From: an uncultured Ignavibacteria bacterium
GTDB lineage: Bacteria; Bacteroidota; Ignavibacteria; Kapaibacteriales; Kapaibacteriaceae
Assembly (NCBI GenBank): GCA_903939735.1
Contig: CAJAIA010000035.1
Span: 44,794 to 108,793 of the forward strand
Direction of reading: 5' to 3'
DNA: 64,000 nucleotides
Positions within the stretch are counted from its first letter, which is position 1. The number at the start of each line of letters is the position of its first letter. Below, piece by piece: positions 1-8,283 of this stretch. The notes below the pieces were generated by a model, which did no database searches, was not told the origin of the DNA, and saw only the letters and a list, made by a program, of their open reading frames with translations. Both the position numbers and the translations under genes were made by a program.

Positions 1-669
1 GAAGAGCTGTGTGCTCGTGCGCGCAAGGCAGGAATCATCTCCGTGATCGACGGTTCGCATTCACCCGGCCATATCCCACTTGATCTTGGAACCCTGCAGG
101 CTGACGTCTACACAGCGAATTGTCACAAGTGGATGTGTACGCCAAAGGGGAGTGCCTTCCTCTGGGTTGCTCCGCACCTGCAGGAGACGATCATCCCGCT
201 TGTTGTGAGTTGGGGTGCGCGAAATCCTGTGGCAGGAGACGGGCCACTCAATGTTGAGCATGAGTTCATTGGAACCCGTGATTACAGTCCGTTCCTCAGT
301 GTTCCATTTGCGCTCGACCTGATGGCTCAGCAACCGTGGGATCGGGCACAGGAACATGGTCGCGGCGTAACGCAGTATGCGCACGATGCACTTGTTGCTA
401 TTCCTGGCGTGCAGTCAATGCGTGTTACCGGACATGATCCGTTGCTGCAAATGGCGACGGTGATTCTTCCAGCAGATGTGAACACAGACCACATGAAGCA
501 GTGGTTGTATACAGAGCGAGCCATCGAGGTTGTTGTCCATCGATGGCTCAATGTTCCAATTCTTCGGTGCAGCGCGCATCTCCACACGCAGCGTCATGAT
601 ATCGACGCACTTGAGCGTGCTGTGCGTGAATACCTTACAGATTCTTCGTTTCGCGGATCTTCTTTGTGA
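1..669 (+). CDS. Class V aminotransferase, isopenicillin-N-epimerase-like (5' truncated)
   Basis: The reading frame is open from base 1, so the gene begins upstream of the window and the GTG at 43 offered by the ORF track is internal. The visible 222 residues match the C-terminal two thirds of a fold-type I PLP enzyme of the class V (CefD/isopenicillin N epimerase-like) group. The segment VIDGSHSPG carries the aspartate that contacts the PLP pyridine ring, and NCHKWM carries the Schiff-base lysine, followed by a small C-terminal domain. Such enzymes act in the cytoplasm on amino acids such as cysteine or related amines; the substrate cannot be read from this fragment. Its last 35 bases overlap the end of the convergent small gene at 635-835. 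Confidence 0.8.
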   Translation, partial: EELCARARKAGIISVIDGSHSPGHIPLDLGTLQADVYTANCHKWMCTPKGSAFLWVAPHLQETIIPLVVSWGARNPVAGDGPLNVEHEFIGTRDYSPFLSVPFALDLMAQQPWDRAQEHGRGVTQYAHDALVAIPGVQSMRVTGHDPLLQMATVILPADVNTDHMKQWLYTERAIEVVVHRWLNVPILRCSAHLHTQRHDIDALERAVREYLTDSSFRGSSL

Positions 670-835
670 ACTGCTCCATGAACATCACGGAGTCGGCAAG
701 GTTAAGGCTCAGCTGAGCTCCGCCTTTGATTTCTAGGTCAACATAGATCTCGCTGTCCGGGTACTTATACGTCATGCTAATGTTGAGAACATCAGCAAAT
801 GGAACAGCGTGCTTGCCAAAGTGAAAGATCGTCAT
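635..835 (-). CDS. Small conserved-looking hypothetical protein (66 aa)
   Basis: I do not recognise this protein. The ORF track starts it at 868, but the second in-frame ATG (835) has a strong Shine-Dalgarno sequence GGAGG five bases upstream, so I prefer the 66-residue form beginning MTIFHFGKHAV. It has no signal peptide or membrane segment. The alternating hydrophobic/polar pattern (ISMTYKY, EIYVDLEI, AQLSLNL) suggests a small beta-rich domain, followed by a basic helix (FTKKIRETKN). A good promoter candidate lies upstream at 879-886. Its 3' end overlaps the end of the facing aminotransferase gene by 35 bases. No function can be assigned. Confidence 0.65.
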   Translation of the reverse strand: MTIFHFGKHAVPFADVLNISMTYKYPDSEIYVDLEIKGGAQLSLNLADSVMFMEQFTKKIRETKNL

Positions 836-878
836 GTCGGCCTCCGTATCAAGTGACAGGTGAAACAATGTACTGTAT

Positions 879-906
879 CAAACCTACAGTGCAGTCCACC
901 TGATAA
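879..906 (-). promoter_or_regulatory. Bacteroidota-type promoter for the 66-aa gene
   Basis: Read on the minus strand, TAGGTTTG (879-886) matches the TAnnTTTG -7 consensus. A TTT lies 19 bases upstream, in the position of the -33 element. The predicted start of transcription would leave a leader of about 35-40 bases before the GGAGG-ATG of the small gene. The element sits just after the upp terminator, which would insulate this gene from the upp operon. Confidence 0.5.
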
Positions 907-926
907 AACCTGACATTTGTCAGGTT
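903..926 (-). terminator. Terminator downstream of upp
   Basis: On the minus strand, just after the upp stop codon, AACCTGACA pairs perfectly with TGTCAGGTT and is followed by TTTTA. The hairpin plus short T run fits a rho-independent terminator for the dnaX-bcp-tatD-upp operon. The T tract is short, so efficiency may be moderate. Confidence 0.6.
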
Positions 927-931
927 CTTGA

Positions 932-1552
932 TCAGATTGTGCCAAAGAGACGATCGCCTGCATCGCCCAACCCCGGCATAATGTAGCCTTGGTCGTTGAG
1001 CTGACGATCCAGTGCGCCACACACCAGCATAACATCGGGGTGATCTTCGGTGATCGTTGCAACACCCTCTGGCGACGCAATCAAGCAGGTCGCAATGATG
1101 CAGTGATGCGGAAGCTTCTTGAGCAGTGCAATCGTTGCCGTCATGCTTCCACCTGTTGCGAGCATCGGATCAATCACGATGAACGTCGTGTCTTCGTCGG
1201 ACGGTGGAAGATTGCGGTAATACTCATGGGGTGCCAGCGTTTCCTCATCGCGTTTGAGACCGATGAATCCAACCGAGGCCTCAGGGCAGATTGATAGGAA
1301 CGGATCAAGCAATCCTAATCCAGCGCGCAGAATCGGAACGATCACCACACCACCGCGAATCACCGAGCATGTCGTGGTCTCAAGCGGTGTCGTCACGTCG
1401 ATATCGCGCGAGGGAAGATGCTTTGATGTCTCGACGGCTAAATGCATGCCAATCCGATTGACAGCGGCACGAAACACATCGATCGGTGTCGATGTTGCAC
1501 GGATCGTTGCGAGATCTGTCGAAAGTGCTGTACCGGATAGGATGATAGCCAT
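932..1552 (-). CDS. upp: Uracil phosphoribosyltransferase
   Basis: This cytoplasmic enzyme makes UMP from uracil and PRPP (pyrimidine salvage). The 206-residue length is normal for the family. VPILRAGLG (about residues 72-80) lies in the core, DPMLATGGS (128-136) is the PRPP-binding loop, and GYIMPGLGDAGDR (189-201) is the uracil-recognising C-terminal signature. The ATG at 1552 is 18 bases downstream of the stop of the tatD fusion gene, so it is probably the last cistron of a dnaX-bcp-tatD-upp operon. A hairpin terminator follows. All catalytic motifs appear intact. Confidence 0.96.
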   Translation of the reverse strand: MAIILSGTALSTDLATIRATSTPIDVFRAAVNRIGMHLAVETSKHLPSRDIDVTTPLETTTCSVIRGGVVIVPILRAGLGLLDPFLSICPEASVGFIGLKRDEETLAPHEYYRNLPPSDEDTTFIVIDPMLATGGSMTATIALLKKLPHHCIIATCLIASPEGVATITEDHPDVMLVCGALDRQLNDQGYIMPGLGDAGDRLFGTI

Positions 1553-1570
1553 GAGTGCGCCCAGAGAGTA

Positions 1571-2479
1571 TTAGAACTTCGGGAAGAACATAATCGACAA
1601 GCGTGGGATAGAATAGATCGTCGTTACATCGGCCTTATCGACAGAGACTTGCGATGGATTTGCTGGGTTGTAGTGAAGGAACACACCCGGACGATTTGGA
1701 TCCTCAGAGATGTACTGCTGATCCTCACCTGCAATCACAGGATAGCTGTTGATGATCGCGTCGCGCTGCGTTCCGAACATGAAGTTGAAGCGTACGTTCA
1801 CCATCGGATAGAACAAACCAATCGCTGTTGGAATGTTCACGCCGAGTCCCATACCAATGTTCATTCCTATTTGAGCATTCGACACCCGTCCATCTGACTG
1901 CGTCGCATAGGTTGCGCCGATTTGCGGGACGAAGTTGACCTTGTTGTAGGGATTCAGCGAGTAGAGCATTGTGCCTTCGATGATGCCCGTTTCGATCGGT
2001 GCCAGACCATACAGTTCGCGGTCGCCAACGTTCTTCGTGTAGATAAACGTACCCTCAAAGGCAATGCGCGTCGTAAGCTGATACATCAGTGTGCCACCAA
2101 AGCTGGCAAGTCCGTCGTAGGAGAACGAGCGTGACGGACCCTTCTCTTCCTCGAAGTTCTCCCAACGTTGCGGCGTGGTTGTACCCTGGATCGCACGGAA
2201 GTAGCGCTGACGATACGTCTGCTGCTCAACGACGGTGTTTGATCCTAACGTTACACCAATGCCCAACGTGCGGGGCTTCACATACTTTGCCCATCCAATC
2301 GAATCAAGCTCGTAGTTCTCGAGCGCAATCTCAAGGTCGATGTCATTCTCGTAGTCATCCTCGTTTGGACGTGTCGGTTGCGCAGTCGTTGCGAGCGTAC
2401 AGAGAACGACAGCTGTGAGGATTCCGAAGAAGCGACGAGCAGTAGCTGTTGTTGTGGTAATGATCTCTGACAGTGGCAT
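1571..2479 (-). CDS. Possible internal translation product: secreted outer-membrane beta-barrel protein
   Basis: This is an alternative reading of the 3' part of the tatD fusion gene. An in-frame ATG at 2479 (TatD residue 233) is preceded by GGAG nine bases upstream and AAAGG directly before it. Starting there gives a 302-residue protein whose first 34 residues form a good signal peptide: a basic ARR stretch, the hydrophobic core FFGILTAVVLCTLA, and a TTAQ cleavage region. The mature part has repeated alternating beta-strand patterns and a C-terminal phenylalanine. If used, the last 19 residues of TatD and the signal peptide of the barrel protein are encoded by the same codons. Function unknown; no specific porin family recognised. 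Confidence 0.5.
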   Translation of the reverse strand: MPLSEIITTTTATARRFFGILTAVVLCTLATTAQPTRPNEDDYENDIDLEIALENYELDSIGWAKYVKPRTLGIGVTLGSNTVVEQQTYRQRYFRAIQGTTTPQRWENFEEEKGPSRSFSYDGLASFGGTLMYQLTTRIAFEGTFIYTKNVGDRELYGLAPIETGIIEGTMLYSLNPYNKVNFVPQIGATYATQSDGRVSNAQIGMNIGMGLGVNIPTAIGLFYPMVNVRFNFMFGTQRDAIINSYPVIAGEDQQYISEDPNRPGVFLHYNPANPSQVSVDKADVTTIYSIPRLSIMFFPKF

Positions 2480-3175
2480 ACCTTTAATCTCCGCAAGTTT
2501 TTCCGCCACGAGGCGGACGTAAGATGGCTCGTTTCGTGTTCCGCGATGTGGAACGGGCGTCATGTATGGTGCATCCGTTTCGATCATAACACGGTCGAGC
2601 GGTACACGAAGCAGAACGTCGTTCAGTGTAGACTTCTTGAAGGTGATGTTGCCTGTAAACGACACATGAAGACCTAGGTCCATCGCTTGGTCGAGTACGG
2701 TAACGTCACCCGAGAAACAGTGGAGTACGCCACGAAGCGACCCGTCTTGTTCCTCGCGAAGAATCTCCATCACATCGCTATCCGATTCGCGATTGTGCAC
2801 GATAATGGGCAGGTTGTGCTGCTTCGCAATGCGGATTTGCTCACGAAAGTACAACTTCTGAACGTCGGGCGGACAGAAGTCGTAATAGTAGTCGAGACCT
2901 ATTTCACCGATAGCAACTACCTTCGGCTCTGTACACTGTGCGGCGATCTCCTCGAGATCCTGCTGCGTCATATCGCCTGCGTGATGCGGATGAATCCCAA
3001 CACCACGGTACAGATCTGGATGTGCATCAACGATTGCTTTGAGATGCGCACGACGAGAGCGCTCAATGTCTGGGACGATGATCGCCGTTACGCCCGCAGC
3101 GCGTGCGCGCTCGAGCATTGCGTCGCGATCCTCTTCGAAGTCCTTCACATCGATATGCGCATGCGTATCAATCAC
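1571..3175 (-). CDS. TatD-family metal-dependent hydrolase fused to an outer-membrane-like domain
   Basis: Residues 1-251 are a complete TatD hydrolase (3'-5' exonuclease/deoxyribonuclease family). Visible motifs are THAHID (4-9), GEIGLDYY (90-97), VHN (126-128), HCFSG (152-156) and ETDAPY (199-204). TatD proteins normally stop near 'TTxNARRFFG', but here the frame runs straight into FFGILTAVVLCTLATTAQ, which looks like a signal peptide. About 270 residues follow that are rich in amphipathic beta strands and end in the aromatic tail FFPKF, typical of outer membrane beta-barrels. No stop codon separates the parts. The start is a GTG that overlaps the bcp stop as GTGA, so translation is probably coupled. 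The downstream half may instead be made from an internal ATG (separate entry). TatD identity is firm; the barrel is inferred. Confidence 0.85.
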   Translation of the reverse strand: MIDTHAHIDVKDFEEDRDAMLERARAAGVTAIIVPDIERSRRAHLKAIVDAHPDLYRGVGIHPHHAGDMTQQDLEEIAAQCTEPKVVAIGEIGLDYYYDFCPPDVQKLYFREQIRIAKQHNLPIIVHNRESDSDVMEILREEQDGSLRGVLHCFSGDVTVLDQAMDLGLHVSFTGNITFKKSTLNDVLLRVPLDRVMIETDAPYMTPVPHRGTRNEPSYVRLVAEKLAEIKGMPLSEIITTTTATARRFFGILTAVVLCTLATTAQPTRPNEDDYENDIDLEIALENYELDSIGWAKYVKPRTLGIGVTLGSNTVVEQQTYRQRYFRAIQGTTTPQRWENFEEEKGPSRSFSYDGLASFGGTLMYQLTTRIAFEGTFIYTKNVGDRELYGLAPIETGIIEGTMLYSLNPYNKVNFVPQIGATYATQSDGRVSNAQIGMNIGMGLGVNIPTAIGLFYPMVNVRFNFMFGTQRDAIINSYPVIAGEDQQYISEDPNRPGVFLHYNPANPSQVSVDKADVTTIYSIPRLSIMFFPKF

Positions 3176-3642
3176 GCGCCCAGCTCCGCGAGATCACTGA
3201 TGATTGCATCAACGTGTCCCGGAACCTTGACCTTCTCATACGTCTTCGCAATCACACCCTTTGGGTTGATGATGTACGTTGTGCGCTCTACACCCATGTA
3301 CTTGCGTCCGTACATCGACTTTTCTTTCCATGTATCGAACGCTTCGCAGATGGCGTGATCTTCATCCGACACGAGAGGAAAGTTGAGATCAAACTTCGTG
3401 ATGAACTTCTCGTGTGATGCAACACTGTCTGGGCTTACACCTACCACACGCACACCAAGCTTTGTGAGTCGCTTCATCGAGTCGCGGAAGTCACACGCCT
3501 CGGCGGTGCAGCCAGATGTTGCATCCTTCGGATAGAAGTACAGGACGGTCCATGCCCCCTTGCATTCCTTCGTTGAGAACGTACCGTTGCCATTAGTCGC
3601 CCCTGAAACCATGGGCGCCTTTGTTCCTTCTGCGAGTGCCAT
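3172..3642 (-). CDS. bcp: Peroxiredoxin, BCP/PrxQ type
   Basis: This is a thioredoxin-dependent peroxidase that reduces H2O2 and organic peroxides in the cytoplasm. I prefer the ATG at 3642 to the ORF-track start at 3690: the 16 extra residues would lie inside dnaX and do not look like the family, while MALAEGTKAP is a typical N-terminus and GGGAAG-like purine sequence (GGGAAG) lies upstream. In the 156-residue form the motif TSGCTAEACDF places the peroxidatic cysteine at 45 and a resolving cysteine at 50, the spacing of E. coli BCP. It starts 4 bases after the dnaX stop and overlaps the tatD start, consistent with one operon. Confidence 0.94.
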   Translation of the reverse strand: MALAEGTKAPMVSGATNGNGTFSTKECKGAWTVLYFYPKDATSGCTAEACDFRDSMKRLTKLGVRVVGVSPDSVASHEKFITKFDLNFPLVSDEDHAICEAFDTWKEKSMYGRKYMGVERTTYIINPKGVIAKTYEKVKVPGHVDAIISDLAELGA

Positions 3643-3646
3643 ACGT

Positions 3647-5335
<1,689 letters not shown>

Positions 5336-5378
5336 AGTCTTGCGTTAACTGAACCCCAAACTGCGAAAACCCTCTGCC

Positions 5379-8258
5379 ATGGGCAAACCCAACACCCTTC
5401 GAATTGTCCACCTTCTATGCACGCTTGTCCTTCTTGCAGGGGGCTTACATGCATCCGATGATGTTGTTGCGGTGCAGATTGGACGATCGACGTTCGATGT
5501 ACGTGCGTCGCATATCTACGTGCGGATGCGCTCTGCGCGTACACGCGTCGAGGCACAGAAGCTCCTGCCAGCACGGTACACTGTTGCCGAACCTCTTCTC
5601 GATGCAGCACGATCGGTACACTTTTCTTCATCAGCACAGCCTCGCGCTCCGCAGCCAATGGATCCAGCGATGCAGCTGCTATGGTCGAGCGAGGAGCAAC
5701 TGACACGCACATTTGCCGTGGAGATCCGCGGTATTGCACCACTCGCTGCAGTTCGTGAGCTAGCAACCAAGGCGCGCGAGCACGTTGAACTCGCCGAGCC
5801 CTGGTATGTCATGGAGCCACATGCGCTGCAACGCGTTCAGCCAAATGATCCGATGCAGAATGAGCAGCAGTATCTCGCTACGATTTCAGCGCTTGCAGGG
5901 TGGGAGGCATATAGCGGAGATACGTCGGTGGTTATCGCTATCTCCGACAACGGTGTGAGCCAACTACACGAGGATCTGCGTGGCAACATCGCGCGCAACT
6001 GGAGCGAGATCCCTGGCAACGAGATCGACGATGATGGCAATGGGTATGTCGACGATGCACTTGGGTACAACTTCGCAAGTGCTGCCGACGGTACACTGCC
6101 CGGAGAGACGACGAACAATGCGGCTGACGGACACGGAACGAAGGTGTCTGGACTTGCTGCAGCTGCGGCGAATAACGGCGTGGGCATCACCGGTATTGGA
6201 AATCGCTCCCGCTTCTTCCCGATGAAGGTGTCGGCAAATGGGTCATCGTCGATCATCTTCGGATATCAATCGTTGATCTATGCTGCTCAGCGCAAGTTCA
6301 GTGTGGTGAACACCAGCTGGGGTAGGGTAAAGCCGTTTTCAGCAATCGATCAATCGGTGATTGACTACTGTCGCGCGAACAATGTGCTTGTTGTTGCCTC
6401 TGCTGGCAACTACGGCTCTGGAGCGAGTGGAGATGGGTGGCGCTACATCAACTATCCGTCTGGCTATCATGGCGTGTTAGGCGTTGGCGAGACTGATAAG
6501 GACGACTACGTGCAGTCGTCATCTGGACTTGGTGGCAACGCGCAGGTGATGGCGCCCGGCTCACAGGCTCTCACTACAGAAGCTGGTGGTGGCTACACAA
6601 ACTTCAACGTCGAAGGCACGTCCTTTGCGTCACCAATTGTCGCGGGTGTTGCAGCACTTGTTCGTGGCAAGTACCCATCACTCACAACGGATCAGGTGAT
6701 CGGCGTGCTTCGTCGCACAGCCGATGACATTTCGTCGAAGAACAGCAACGTTGCGTCGCACCTGCCGGGACGTGTCAACATGCAACGAGCACTCACAACA
6801 GATCCGATGAGCCTGATGTCGTGTCGGATTGCATCGACACGTATTGTTGATCCCCTCACATCACGGACGACAGCGCGATATCGCTCGGGCGATTCAGTGT
6901 ATGTGGTTCTGACGATTGCGAATGATCTTCGTGCGATTGCTGGCGGAACGGCTCGACTGCGTGTGAGCGATGCTCTTGGATGGAGCGTACGTGTCGCGCA
7001 GGAGAGCGTGCAAATTGGAGCGATCACTTCTGGTGGACAGCGTGAAGTGTCATTCACGGTGTATCTCGATCAACTCACGCTGGATCTACCATGCATTCTT
7101 GCACTCGAGATTGAAGCAGGTGGTGAGCAAGATCGTGCGTTTGTGTATCTCCAACCGCCATCATCGATGACGACGTTTACGAATGGCGTTGTTGCAGTAT
7201 CGATGGGCGACGATGGTGCTGTTGGATACAACTCGGTGCTTGATGCCAAGCAGGGTGACGGATTTGGCTGGTTGACGCGCGGATATCAGCTGATGTCACC
7301 GAGTGGATTCTTCCTGACAGAGAACAATGCACGCTCGAGCACGGGATATGCAGATATGCCGCCGTATCGTTCGGACTTCGCTCCATCGAAGGTGTTTGTC
7401 GATCCACGCGCAAACGAAGGCGTAATGAATGATCCGGGTGCGTTATCACCAATTGGCATTGACATTCAGCAGACGGTGCGATTCCCTGATCTCCAGCAAC
7501 CAATTGTTGTGCTGAAGGTCAAGCTCACAAACACATCCGGACAAGAGCGGAGCAATGTTGGGTCGGGGTATTTCCTTGACTGGGATATCGGAAGCGATGC
7601 AGTGAACAACCGCGCACGCCTAGCGCCGGAAGCAATTCCGCAATCACTTACTGGACCAGGCAGTGCAGCCGAAGTATTCACCCGTGAAGGCTTTGATGTT
7701 ACCATCTGCCATGCCGTTGTGTCACAGTCGCCATCAGGCGTAGCTCAATCGGCGACCTTCCCGTACGCAGCATTCGTCAATGATCAGGATGGATTCTCCG
7801 TGACTGATCGTATTAGTATGCTCTCAAGCGGCACCACGATGCAGGCTGTAAACGCTGGTGATCTCTGCAGTGTGATCGGTATGAACTACCCTGGTACGCT
7901 GGCTAATGGTGCGTCCTACGAGTACACCGTGGTCATCACGCTCGGTGCTACTGCCAACGAGGCAACATCGCGCATGCGAGATGTGTTGCCAACTGCCGTT
8001 TCGGTGCAGGAGGATCTGGAAACCACAGGTGTGCGGGTGTATCCGAACCCGGCGCGCGACGTGGTCACCGTAGCATCGGAAGAACCGTTGACATCAATCA
8101 CGATCTTCGATGCAACAGGACGTGCGGTGTCGTATCATCGTGGTGATGGTCAACCATCGTATGTGCTATCGACAGCAAACCTTCCCACGGGTGTGTATGT
8201 ACTCTCGCTCCGCACGACTTCTTCGACAACGACATCGATGCTCAACATCGCACGTTGA
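5379..8258 (+). CDS. Secreted subtilisin-like (S8) serine protease with type IX sorting domain
   Basis: The 959-residue protein begins with a signal peptide (hydrophobic core LLCTLVLLAGGLHA). An N-terminal propeptide-like region of about 140 residues comes next, then an S8 peptidase domain (about 170-460). The catalytic triad is Asp190 (in ISDNG), His252 (in DGHGT) and Ser415 (in GTSFASP), with an oxyanion Asn in SAGN. A long beta-rich region follows. The last 75 residues (YPNPARD ... LPTGVYVLSL) are a type A T9SS C-terminal sorting domain, so the protease should cross the outer membrane by type IX secretion and be surface-attached or released. It lies directly upstream of a related but diverged paralogue. 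Confidence 0.92.
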   Translation: MGKPNTLRIVHLLCTLVLLAGGLHASDDVVAVQIGRSTFDVRASHIYVRMRSARTRVEAQKLLPARYTVAEPLLDAARSVHFSSSAQPRAPQPMDPAMQLLWSSEEQLTRTFAVEIRGIAPLAAVRELATKAREHVELAEPWYVMEPHALQRVQPNDPMQNEQQYLATISALAGWEAYSGDTSVVIAISDNGVSQLHEDLRGNIARNWSEIPGNEIDDDGNGYVDDALGYNFASAADGTLPGETTNNAADGHGTKVSGLAAAAANNGVGITGIGNRSRFFPMKVSANGSSSIIFGYQSLIYAAQRKFSVVNTSWGRVKPFSAIDQSVIDYCRANNVLVVASAGNYGSGASGDGWRYINYPSGYHGVLGVGETDKDDYVQSSSGLGGNAQVMAPGSQALTTEAGGGYTNFNVEGTSFASPIVAGVAALVRGKYPSLTTDQVIGVLRRTADDISSKNSNVASHLPGRVNMQRALTTDPMSLMSCRIASTRIVDPLTSRTTARYRSGDSVYVVLTIANDLRAIAGGTARLRVSDALGWSVRVAQESVQIGAITSGGQREVSFTVYLDQLTLDLPCILALEIEAGGEQDRAFVYLQPPSSMTTFTNGVVAVSMGDDGAVGYNSVLDAKQGDGFGWLTRGYQLMSPSGFFLTENNARSSTGYADMPPYRSDFAPSKVFVDPRANEGVMNDPGALSPIGIDIQQTVRFPDLQQPIVVLKVKLTNTSGQERSNVGSGYFLDWDIGSDAVNNRARLAPEAIPQSLTGPGSAAEVFTREGFDVTICHAVVSQSPSGVAQSATFPYAAFVNDQDGFSVTDRISMLSSGTTMQAVNAGDLCSVIGMNYPGTLANGASYEYTVVITLGATANEATSRMRDVLPTAVSVQEDLETTGVRVYPNPARDVVTVASEEPLTSITIFDATGRAVSYHRGDGQPSYVLSTANLPTGVYVLSLRTTSSTTTSMLNIAR

Positions 8259-8283
8259 TTCTTGTCGGTATGCGCTCACGCTC

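Noticed and set aside
2687-3358. 223-residue plus-strand ORF opposite tatD/bcp
   Set aside because: Antisense to two clearly recognised genes; no family features.
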